Of a DNA stretch of 64,000 nt, positions 44,427 through 52,302 are shown one piece after another. Source of the DNA: Hydrogenophaga sp. (GTDB taxonomy: Bacteria > Pseudomonadota > Gammaproteobacteria > Burkholderiales > Burkholderiaceae_C); assembly GCF_019635465.1 (NCBI RefSeq), contig NZ_JAHBZK010000021.1, positions 28,479-92,478 on the forward strand, given 5' to 3'. The notes beneath the pieces were generated by a model. That model made no database searches. It was not told the DNA's origin and was given only the letters and a program-made list of their open reading frames with translations. Each line of letters begins with the position of its first letter. The first letter of the stretch is position 1. Position numbers and translations under genes: made by a program.

Positions 44427-45373
44427 AGGTCCTGGTTACGGGTGGTTCGGGGATGGTGGGCAGCGCCCTCGCCTCTGCCTTAACCTCTCGCCAGACGCTC
44501 ACCGTGGTGTCAGCATCACGGCGTAGCGGAAGGGTTCGCAACACTCATACGGCACCCATGGCCGAACTGGCCTGTCGCGCAGATCACGGCGCTCTGCTTT
44601 CTGGCATTGACACCCTGTACCACCTCGCAGCGCGCGTCCACATCATGGACGACCCCGCCGCCGACCCCCTGACCGCCTTTCGCGAGGTCAACACCGCCGG
44701 CACGCTCAACCTAGCCCACCAGGCCGCTGCAGCAGGCGTGCGCCGCTTCGTCTTCGTCAGCAGCATCAAGGTCAACGGCGAGGCAACCGAACCGGGCCAC
44801 CCATTTCACCACGACGACCCGCCCGCCCCACAGGACCCCTATGGCATCTCCAAGCGCGAAGGCGAGGACGGCTTGCGCGAGATTGCTGCGGCCACCGGCA
44901 TGGAGGTCGTGATCGTGCGCCCACCCCTGGTTTACGGGCCCGGCGTCAAGGCCAACTTCGCCGCCATGATGCGCGCCGTGCAGCGAGGCCTGCCCCTGCC
45001 GCTAGGTGCCGTCACGCACAATCGCCGCAGCCTTGTGGCGCTGGACAACCTCGTGGACCTGCTGATCACCTGCATCGATCACCCCGCCGCCGCCAACCAG
45101 ACTTTTCTGGTCAGCGATGGCGAAGACCTGTCCACCGCCGGATTGCTGCGCCGGCTGGGTCAGGCCATGGGCAAACCGGCGCGGCTGCTACCGGCTCCGC
45201 CGTCGCTGCTGCAACTGGGGGCCACGATGGTGGGCAAGCGCGATATGGCTCAGCGTCTGCTGGGCAACCTGCAGGTCGACATCGACCACACCCGGCAGAC
45301 CCTGGACTGGACACCCCCAATCTCTGTCGACGAAGGCCTGCGCCGCGCCGCCGCCGGGCTGACTGCCAGATGA
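44423..45373 (+). CDS. NAD-dependent sugar epimerase/reductase (WbpV-like)
   Basis: A 316-residue extended SDR. KVLVTGGSGMVGSAL binds cofactor, VSSIKVNGE and YGISKREGEDGL give the Ser and Tyr-x3-Lys. It resembles the WbpV/GalE-like reductases that convert UDP-4-keto-6-deoxy-GlcNAc (the WbpM product) to UDP-QuiNAc. A dehydratase of that type is three genes downstream. A C4-epimerase role is the alternative. GC returns to chromosomal level within this gene. Confidence 0.8.
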   Translation: MKVLVTGGSGMVGSALASALTSRQTLTVVSASRRSGRVRNTHTAPMAELACRADHGALLSGIDTLYHLAARVHIMDDPAADPLTAFREVNTAGTLNLAHQAAAAGVRRFVFVSSIKVNGEATEPGHPFHHDDPPAPQDPYGISKREGEDGLREIAAATGMEVVIVRPPLVYGPGVKANFAAMMRAVQRGLPLPLGAVTHNRRSLVALDNLVDLLITCIDHPAAANQTFLVSDGEDLSTAGLLRRLGQAMGKPARLLPAPPSLLQLGATMVGKRDMAQRLLGNLQVDIDHTRQTLDWTPPISVDEGLRRAAAGLTAR

Positions 45374-45930
45374 AGCGCCTGTTCGACCTCGCGCTGGCGT
45401 TGCCCGCCGCGTTGTTTCTGCTGCTTCCCATCACCGCCATCGCGCTCACCGTTCGCCTCACGTCGCCCGGCCCCGCCCTGTACTGGAGCGACCGGGTCGG
45501 TCGCCACAACCGCATCTTCCGCATGCCCAAGTTCCGCAGCATGCGCATCGACACGCCGGCGGTGGCCACGCATCTGCTCACCGATCCAGCCCGCTGGCTC
45601 ACACCGATCGGCCCCTTCCTGCGCAAATCCAGCCTCGATGAGCTGCCCCAGCTCTGGAGCATTCTCAAGGGCGACATGAGCTTCGTCGGCCCGCGCCCGG
45701 CGCTGTTCAATCAGGACGACCTGATCGCCCTGCGCACAGAGGCGGGCGTGCACGCGCTGGTGCCCGGGCTCACCGGCTGGGCGCAGGTCAATGGACGCGA
45801 TGAGTTGCCGATTCCGCAAAAAGTGGCACTGGATGCGGAATACTTGCGTCGCCGCAGCCTGGCCTTCGACCTTCGGATCCTCTGGCTGACGGCGGTCAAG
45901 GTGTTGCAGCGCGACGGCGTTCGGCACTGA
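45370..45930 (+). CDS. Phosphoglycosyl transferase (PglC-like, initiating enzyme)
   Basis: A 186-residue monotopic phosphoglycosyl transferase. KRLFDLALALPAALFLLLP is the re-entrant membrane helix, FRSMRI and LRKSSLDELPQLW carry the catalytic Asp-Glu, and FVGPRPAL and PGLTGWAQVNGRD are typical. It transfers a sugar phosphate (QuiNAc, diNAcBac or similar) to undecaprenyl phosphate, starting the glycan. It lacks the long N-terminal membrane domain of WbaP/WcaJ. Confidence 0.92.
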   Translation: MKRLFDLALALPAALFLLLPITAIALTVRLTSPGPALYWSDRVGRHNRIFRMPKFRSMRIDTPAVATHLLTDPARWLTPIGPFLRKSSLDELPQLWSILKGDMSFVGPRPALFNQDDLIALRTEAGVHALVPGLTGWAQVNGRDELPIPQKVALDAEYLRRRSLAFDLRILWLTAVKVLQRDGVRH

Positions 45931-45961
45931 CCGGCCACACACAATCAGGAGACCCTTACGC

Positions 45962-46543
45962 ATGGACCAGCCACTTCCGCTGGTGATCGTTGGCGCCGGC
46001 GGCCATGGCCGCAGCGTACTGGAGCTGGTTCGCCAGTTGGGCGCCTACATACCTGCCGGTTTCCTGGATGACACCCTCGAACCCGGCACCGAGATCATGG
46101 GCATGCCGGTGTTGGGCAGCACGGCGGTGCTGGCCGATCTGCCCGCCAAAGGCATTGCCGACATTCACGTGGCGATTGGCCACAACTCCACGCGCCAAGC
46201 CCTGCTCACGCGCGCCGGATCGGCTGGCCTGCGTTGCGCAACGCTGGTCCACCCGCGCGCCTTTATAGCCCCCAGCGCCACCGTCGGCAGCGGCTGCGCA
46301 GTGATGGCCATGGCATCGGTCGGTACCGAAGCCGTATTGGCCGACGGGGCCATCGTCAACATGGGCGCCGTGGTGGATCACCATGCGCGCGTCGGGCCGT
46401 GCGGTCACCTTGGCGCCAACGCCACGATGGCCGGCGGCACGTCGATCGGCGCCCGCGCATGGATGCAGGCCGGCAGCGCTATCGGCTACCACGTCCATTT
46501 GCCGGACGACGCCATGCTGGCACCTGGCGAGGGTCGCGCATGA
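45962..46543 (+). CDS. PglD/NeuD-family sugar N-acyltransferase
   Basis: A 193-residue left-handed beta-helix acetyltransferase. The N-terminal VIVGAGGHGRSVLELVRQ is the substrate-binding Rossmann part and NMGAVVDHHARVGPCGHLG holds the catalytic His. PglD acetylates the 4-amino group of UDP-4-amino sugar to give UDP-diNAcBac. The aminotransferase that should precede it (PglE) is not adjacent. Confidence 0.87.
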   Translation: MDQPLPLVIVGAGGHGRSVLELVRQLGAYIPAGFLDDTLEPGTEIMGMPVLGSTAVLADLPAKGIADIHVAIGHNSTRQALLTRAGSAGLRCATLVHPRAFIAPSATVGSGCAVMAMASVGTEAVLADGAIVNMGAVVDHHARVGPCGHLGANATMAGGTSIGARAWMQAGSAIGYHVHLPDDAMLAPGEGRA

Positions 46544-48531
46544 ACCCCAAACAATCCCCCACCGACACCGCAGACGACGACGCCCTGTCGAGCGCCTTGC
46601 TCGGCATGCCGCGGCTGGCCAAGCGCGCGCTGGCAGTGACCGTCGACGTTGCGCTTTGCGTGCTGGCGGTCTGGATTGCGCTGTACCTGCGGCTCGAGGT
46701 GTGGTTGCGGCTGGAGCCGCCCTACCTCTGGGCGGTGATCGGCTCGGTGCTCATTGCCATCCCGCTGTTCATTCGCTTCGGCCTCTACCGTGCGATCTTC
46801 CGCCATGCGGGCTGGAACGCCACGCTCAGCCTGGGCCAGGCGATGGCGTTGTACGGGCTGTTCTACGCCACGGTGTTCACCGTCATCAGCATCCCGGGGG
46901 TCCCGCGCTCGGTCGGCATCATCCAGCCGCTGCTGCTGTTCGTGTTCGTGGCAGGGAGTCGGCTGTTCGTGCGCCTGTGGCTCGGTGGTCTTTACCGCAA
47001 CCTCCTGGCGCGTGGCCGCTTGCCCGGCGTGCTGATCTATGGCGCCGGCAACGCGGGGCGGCAGTTGGCGGCCGCGCTGGCCCGCAGCCCGGAGCACCGC
47101 CTGCTGGGCTTCATCGACGACGATTCGAAACTGCAGGGCAACAGCCTCGACGGGCGCAACGTCTACGCGCCCGACGCGCTGGATGCCCTCGTCCAGCAGA
47201 TCGGCGCCACCGACGTCTTGCTGGCCCTTCCCTCGGCCTCGACACAACGTCGACGCACCATCATCGAGTCACTGCGCCACCTGCCGCTGCACGTGCGCAC
47301 CCTGCCTGGTGTATCGGATCTGGCCTCGGGTCGCGTCGATCTGAACGACCTGCGTGAACTGGACATTGAAGACCTGCTGGGGCGAGACCCCGTGGCGCCC
47401 GACCCGGCCTTGCTCGCGCGTTTGATCGCCGATCGCGTGGTGGCCGTCACCGGCGCCGGTGGCAGCATCGGCAGCGAACTGTGCCGCCAGATCGTGGCCC
47501 AGCACCCCCGTACGCTGCTGCTGATCGAACAAAGCGAATACGCGCTCTACGCGATTCACCAGGAATTGCAGCGCCGCCTCCAGGACGACGCCATCGAACT
47601 GGTGCCATTGCTGGCGTCGGTGCAGGATGCCAGTCGCATGGCTCAGATCCTCGGCGCCTGGCGGCCCTACACCGTCTATCACGCAGCCGCCTACAAGCAT
47701 GTGCCCCTGGTGGAGCACAACGCCGTACAAGGCCTGCGCAACAACGTGTGGGGCACATGGACAACGGCCCGCGCCGCACTGGAGGCCGGTGTGCGCCACT
47801 TCGTGCTCATCAGCACCGACAAGGCCGTGCGCCCCACCAACATCATGGGCGCCAGCAAGCGCCTGGCCGAGTTGGTGCTGCAGGCCATGGCCGAGCAGTT
47901 CGGCGATCGCCTCACCTTCAGCATGGTGCGTTTTGGCAATGTGCTCGGCTCCAGTGGCTCGGTGGTGCCGCTGTTTCGCGAGCAGATCGCCGCGGGCGGG
48001 CCCATCACCGTCACCCACCCCGACATCACACGATTCTTCATGACCATCCCCGAGGCTGCGCAACTGGTGCTCCAGGCGGGCGCCATGGCCCAGGGAGGCG
48101 ATGTGTTCGTGCTCGACATGGGGGAGCCGGTGCGCATCATGGATCTGGCCGAACGCATGATCGAGCTCTCGGGCCTGCAGGTGAAGCGTGCCGATCAAAC
48201 CTGGGGCGACATTGAAATCCACGTCACCGGTCTGCGCCCGGGCGAGAAGCTCTACGAAGAGCTACTGATCGGCGACAACCCCCTGCCGACCGAGCACGCG
48301 CGCATCCTGCGTGCGCAGGAAGCGCTGCTTCCGATGTCTGAACTCGGCGCGGGGCTGGCCACCCTTGAGCGCGCCATGCAGGCCCAGGACGTGACCGCCA
48401 TCCGGCGCCAGCTGCAGCACATGGTCCATGGTTACCAGCCGCTGGGCGAGGTGGTGGACTGGCTGCACAGTGGCCCCAGTCCCGAGCTCGCTGCAGTCGA
48501 TGCAGCAGGCAACGCTTCGGCCCCTCACTGA
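46540..48531 (+). CDS. UDP-GlcNAc 4,6-dehydratase, membrane-bound (WbpM/PglF/CapD)
   Basis: A 663-residue protein. Four membrane helices lie in residues 25-150, followed by a first Rossmann domain (VLIYGAGNAGRQLAAAL) and a catalytic SDR domain (AVTGAGGSIGSELCRQI, STDKAVRPTNIMGASKRLAEL). It makes UDP-4-keto-6-deoxy-GlcNAc for the WbpV-like reductase and/or for amination. It is the last gene of the island, overlapping PglD by four bases and followed by a terminator. Confidence 0.94.
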   Translation: MNPKQSPTDTADDDALSSALLGMPRLAKRALAVTVDVALCVLAVWIALYLRLEVWLRLEPPYLWAVIGSVLIAIPLFIRFGLYRAIFRHAGWNATLSLGQAMALYGLFYATVFTVISIPGVPRSVGIIQPLLLFVFVAGSRLFVRLWLGGLYRNLLARGRLPGVLIYGAGNAGRQLAAALARSPEHRLLGFIDDDSKLQGNSLDGRNVYAPDALDALVQQIGATDVLLALPSASTQRRRTIIESLRHLPLHVRTLPGVSDLASGRVDLNDLRELDIEDLLGRDPVAPDPALLARLIADRVVAVTGAGGSIGSELCRQIVAQHPRTLLLIEQSEYALYAIHQELQRRLQDDAIELVPLLASVQDASRMAQILGAWRPYTVYHAAAYKHVPLVEHNAVQGLRNNVWGTWTTARAALEAGVRHFVLISTDKAVRPTNIMGASKRLAELVLQAMAEQFGDRLTFSMVRFGNVLGSSGSVVPLFREQIAAGGPITVTHPDITRFFMTIPEAAQLVLQAGAMAQGGDVFVLDMGEPVRIMDLAERMIELSGLQVKRADQTWGDIEIHVTGLRPGEKLYEELLIGDNPLPTEHARILRAQEALLPMSELGAGLATLERAMQAQDVTAIRRQLQHMVHGYQPLGEVVDWLHSGPSPELAAVDAAGNASAPH

Positions 48532-48532
48532 C

Positions 48533-48559
48533 AAAAAAAAGCCACCTTGCGGTGGCTTT
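48533..48559. terminator. Rho-independent terminator after the glycan island
   Basis: AAAGCCACC (48538-48546), loop TTGC, GGTGGCTTT (48551-48559), preceded by a run of eight A. It ends the plus-strand island; on the other strand the A-run becomes a U-tract, so it may work both ways. The rest of the 208-base gap to 48739 shows no gene. Confidence 0.85.
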
Positions 48560-48739
48560 CTCAAGTCCTTGGAAGGACGTCGTTGGGAGACCTGTTCGTT
48601 TGTTCTGGAGCAGCGTTGGGTGCATTTTTGGTGCGCCAGCGCCGCAATGGCCCGTCGTGACAGCGACTGGGCGGCATTGTGCGGGGCAGCATAGAACCGC
48701 GCCATCCCCCAAATAGGGGATAAACGCGATCCACGGCCG

Positions 48740-49984
48740 TCAAACAGGCAGACCAACCACGAAGCGCGCGCCACCACCGACCCTGTCTTCGCAGCGAACC
48801 CAGCCGTCGTGCCGCTCGACGATGGTTCGCACCAACGCCAGCCCCAATCCGACGCCGCCTTCGCGTTCACTGGCGCCGGGCAGGCGAAAGAAGGGCTCGA
48901 AAATGCGCTCGCGCAGATCCGCTGGCACGCCCGGGCCGTGGTCTTCGACCGCCAGCACAACCAGGCGCCCGTCGGGACTGCGCCCAAGGCTCAGGCTCAC
49001 CTCAGCGTTGGCGGCGCCCACCGCGCGGCCATAACGGCGCGCGTTCTCCAGCAGATTGCGCACCACGCGCCGCAGCAACCTGGCGTGGCCTTGAACCACC
49101 AGATCGTGCGCACCCTCGGGCACGTCGAGCTGGGCTTCGGATCGTGCACATTCCTCGGCCGCCAAACCCAGCAGATCTACCTCCTCGGTCGGCCCGAAGG
49201 CGGCCGGATCGGCCCCGTCTCGCAGGTCGAGCCGGCTGGCCAGCAGGATTTCGTCAATCAGCTGGTCAAGCTCGTCGATGCTGCGGGAGATTTCGGCCCG
49301 CTGGGCGCGGTGTGCCGGGTCATCGCCCACCAGGGCGAGCCCCATGCGGATGCGCGCCAGCGGCGATCGCAGCTCGTGCGAGGCATTGGCCAACAGCCGC
49401 TTGTGGGCCTGCACCAGGGTCTGCACGCGTTCGGCCGCCACGTTGAAGCGCTCGGCGAGAAAGGCCACCTCGTCTTGCCCGCTGACCGGCATGCGGGCGC
49501 TGAGGTCGCCTGCGCCCCAGCGCTCAACGCCCTTTTGCAGCGTCTCCAGCCGCTTGGTCAGTCGCCGCACGATCGGGTAGGCGCCAAACGCCACCGCCAA
49601 CGCCACCAGGCCCAGCAACCAGGCAAAACCAGCAGGCGTGAGCAGCCATGCCGGCGCCCGGCTGCCCGGGCCGGGTGGTCCACCGGGCTGGCGGTTCGGA
49701 CGCGGCAGCGTGACATAGAGCCTCTCGCCGTCGTTCATCACGACCTCGAACCGCCAGCCCCCACCCGGTATGCGCTCGGCCCGCGCGGGCGCGTCGCCCA
49801 GAACGTCCCCCGCCGCGTTTTCAACCACGATGGTGCGCGTGACCCTGGCTTCGCGCTCGGCGCGGTCGCGTTCCAGCGCCTGCTGCCATAACCACCCGAC
49901 CACCAGCGTCAGCACGGTGACCGCCGCCACCACCGCCAGCCAGATGCGAAGGTACAGGCGTTGCCCAAAGACCGACAGGCTCAT
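48740..49984 (-). CDS. Sensor histidine kinase
   Basis: A 414-residue kinase. Membrane helices are at about residues 16-35 and 119-139, enclosing a short periplasmic domain of 80 residues rich in Pro/Gly before the second helix. A HAMP domain follows (140-190), the H-box ASHELRSPLARIR gives His203, and the ATPase has NLLENARRYG, DHGPGVP and GVGLGLALV. It pairs with the OmpR-type regulator 12 bases upstream. Signal unknown. Confidence 0.93.
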   Translation of the reverse strand: MSLSVFGQRLYLRIWLAVVAAVTVLTLVVGWLWQQALERDRAEREARVTRTIVVENAAGDVLGDAPARAERIPGGGWRFEVVMNDGERLYVTLPRPNRQPGGPPGPGSRAPAWLLTPAGFAWLLGLVALAVAFGAYPIVRRLTKRLETLQKGVERWGAGDLSARMPVSGQDEVAFLAERFNVAAERVQTLVQAHKRLLANASHELRSPLARIRMGLALVGDDPAHRAQRAEISRSIDELDQLIDEILLASRLDLRDGADPAAFGPTEEVDLLGLAAEECARSEAQLDVPEGAHDLVVQGHARLLRRVVRNLLENARRYGRAVGAANAEVSLSLGRSPDGRLVVLAVEDHGPGVPADLRERIFEPFFRLPGASEREGGVGLGLALVRTIVERHDGWVRCEDRVGGGARFVVGLPV

Positions 49985-49996
49985 GCGCGTGGACCC

Positions 49997-50716
49997 TCAG
50001 TCCTGCTGCTTGGCAAACACATAGCCCACCCCGCGCACGGTCAGGATGCGCTTGGGGTTCTTGCTGTCGACCTCGATGGCGCCACGGATGCGGCCGATGT
50101 GCACGTCGATCGAACGATCGAAGGCTTCCAGCTCACGCCCCCGCACGGCTTCCATGATCTGGTCGCGCGTGAGCACGCGGCCCGCGCGCTCGGCCAGTGC
50201 CACGAGCAGATCGAATTGGTACGAGGTGAGCTCGCACAGCGCGTCATTGACCGCCACGGTACGTGCGTCGCGGTCGATCTCCAGCGTGCCGAATCGCATC
50301 ACCGGCGTCGACCGGGTCGCGCCCGCCGAACCGCCCTCTGCCCGCCGGCGCAGCACCGCCCGCACCCTCGCCAGCAGCTCGCGCGGCTCGAAGGGTTTGG
50401 GGAGGTAGTCGTCGGCACCGAGCTCGAGACCAATGATGCGGTCCATCGGATCGCCTTTGGCGGTCAGCATGAGCACCGGCACCCGCGCCTGTTCGCCCGA
50501 CATGGCACGGATGCGCCGGCAAACCTCCAGACCGTCGATGCCGGGCATCATCAGGTCCAGAATCACGAGTTCGGGTTGAACCAGCGGCAGCTGGGCCAGC
50601 CCTTGCTCGCCATCGGCGGCGTGGGTCACGTCAAAGCCCGACTGGCCCAGGTACTCCTTGACCATCTGGGCAAGGCGCGCGTCGTCTTCGATCATCAACA
50701 AGCGGGAGGTCGTCAT
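49997..50716 (-). CDS. OmpR-family response regulator
   Basis: A 239-residue regulator. The receiver has Asp10/Asp11-type acidic pair (MIEDDAR), phosphoacceptor Asp54 in VILDLMMPG and Lys in PKPFEP. A winged helix follows with LTSYQFDLLVALAERAGRVLTRDQIM and RSIDVHIGRIRGAIE. It resembles RstA. First gene of a two-gene operon; diverges from the acyl-CoA synthetase across 89 bases. Confidence 0.94.
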   Translation of the reverse strand: MTTSRLLMIEDDARLAQMVKEYLGQSGFDVTHAADGEQGLAQLPLVQPELVILDLMMPGIDGLEVCRRIRAMSGEQARVPVLMLTAKGDPMDRIIGLELGADDYLPKPFEPRELLARVRAVLRRRAEGGSAGATRSTPVMRFGTLEIDRDARTVAVNDALCELTSYQFDLLVALAERAGRVLTRDQIMEAVRGRELEAFDRSIDVHIGRIRGAIEVDSKNPKRILTVRGVGYVFAKQQD

Positions 50717-50805
50717 GCGGTTCAGTGTAGCGACGGGGACACGTTCGTCGAGCATGCTGACCAGTGGCCGTTTCCCCGGATTGAGGGCCACGTAAAGTAA
50801 GGTAA

Positions 50806-52302
50806 ATGCCGTTGGAAGCCGCAAACACCCTGGGCGCCCTGCTCTCGCAGCGCGCCACCACCCACGCCATCCACACCGCCCTGCAATGGGACGGCGCGGA
50901 TGCGCGCTGGCAGCGCCTGGACTACGCGACCTTCGCCGAGCGGGTACATGCGCTGGCGCGCGCCCTGCCGGTTGAACGCGGCTTGCGCGTCGCCTGGCTG
51001 GGGTTCAACCACCCGGCACAGCTGGCCCTGCTGTTCGCGCTGGCATTGCGCGGCGCGGTGCTGGTGCCACTCAACCACCGCCTTTCGCCGGCCGAGTGGG
51101 CCACCATCCTCGACGATTGCGCGCCGGTTTGCCTGCTGCACGACGACGCCTTTGCCGAGCCGGCGCGCGCCCTGGCCGCCGCCGAGGGGCTGCAGGCCAT
51201 CGACGTGGCCACCTTCGATCTTTCGCCGGTTGAGCCGGTGCCCGACCAGGGGCGCGCCAGCGACCCGGTGTTGCTCGTCTACACCTCGGGCACCACGGGC
51301 GATCCCAAGGGCGCCGTCCATACACACGCCAACCTGCTGGCCAACATGGCCATCGCCAGCGAGGTGCAGCAAATGAGCGACCGCGACACCGTGCTCACGG
51401 TGTTGCCCCTGTTTCACGTCGGCGGCCTGTGCATCCAGACCTTGCCGGCGCTGTCGGTGGGCGCGCGCGTGCTGTTGCAGCGCCGCTTCGACCCCGGCAC
51501 CGTGCTCGACGCCCTGGCGCACGAGCGCCCGACGCTCACCCTGCAGGTGCCCGCCACGCTGCAGGCGCTCATCCAGCACCCGCATTGGTCGGCCGTCGAT
51601 CTGAGTTGCCTGCGCGCCATCTGGGCCGGCTCCAGCCTGCTGCCGGCCGAGCTGCTTCGCGCCTGCCACGCGCGGGGCGTGCCGGTGTGCAACGTGTATG
51701 GCGCCACCGAGACAGGGCCGTTCTCCATCGCGCTGGGGCCCGATCGGGCCGTCGAGCTGGCGGGCTCCTGCGGGTGGCCGGCCCCCGGCGTCGAGGTCAA
51801 GCTGGTGGACCTGCAGGGCGATGCCGTGGCCCGGGGGCGGGTGGGCGAAATCTGCGTGCGCGGCCCCAACGTGGTGAGCCTGTACTGGCCCGATGTTGAC
51901 GCCGTCGATACCGAGGGTTTCTTCCACAGCGGCGACCTGGCGCGTCAGGAAGCCCAGGGCAACTACGTCGTGGTCGGCCGCTCCAAGGACATGATCATCT
52001 CGGGCGGCGAGAACATCTACCCGGCCGAGATCGAACACCTGCTGGCCGAGCACCCCTGGGTGGCCGAGTGCGCCGTGGTCGGCCGCCCCGATGAGCGCTG
52101 GGGCGAGGTCTGCGTGGCGGTGGTGGTGCTGCGCGATGCTGCGCCGGACGACTGGTCAGCAGGCGTCGAGGCCTCACTGAACGGGCGCCTGGCACGCTAC
52201 AAGTGGCCGCGCCACTGGCACCGGGTGGACGCGCTGCCGCGCACCGCGCTGGGCAAGGTCGTCAAGCCTGCGATCCGGGCCTGGCTGGTGAGTCAGCGCT
52301 GA
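50806..52302 (+). CDS. AMP-dependent acyl-CoA synthetase/ligase
   Basis: A 498-residue adenylate-forming enzyme. The P-loop is VYTSGTTGDPKGAVHTH, the A5 motif NVYGATETGPFS, the A7 region GFFHSGDLARQEAQGNYVVVGRSKDMIISGGENIYPAEIE, and a C-terminal lysine in GKVVKPAIR. It activates a carboxylic acid to its CoA ester; the chain length is not predictable. The last 41 bases overlap the end of the convergent transporter gene. Confidence 0.9.
   Translation: MPLEAANTLGALLSQRATTHAIHTALQWDGADARWQRLDYATFAERVHALARALPVERGLRVAWLGFNHPAQLALLFALALRGAVLVPLNHRLSPAEWATILDDCAPVCLLHDDAFAEPARALAAAEGLQAIDVATFDLSPVEPVPDQGRASDPVLLVYTSGTTGDPKGAVHTHANLLANMAIASEVQQMSDRDTVLTVLPLFHVGGLCIQTLPALSVGARVLLQRRFDPGTVLDALAHERPTLTLQVPATLQALIQHPHWSAVDLSCLRAIWAGSSLLPAELLRACHARGVPVCNVYGATETGPFSIALGPDRAVELAGSCGWPAPGVEVKLVDLQGDAVARGRVGEICVRGPNVVSLYWPDVDAVDTEGFFHSGDLARQEAQGNYVVVGRSKDMIISGGENIYPAEIEHLLAEHPWVAECAVVGRPDERWGEVCVAVVVLRDAAPDDWSAGVEASLNGRLARYKWPRHWHRVDALPRTALGKVVKPAIRAWLVSQR

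Noticed and set aside
48560-48739. Small gene between the terminator and the histidine kinase gene
   Set aside because: Open frames here are short, lack ribosome sites and show no family features.
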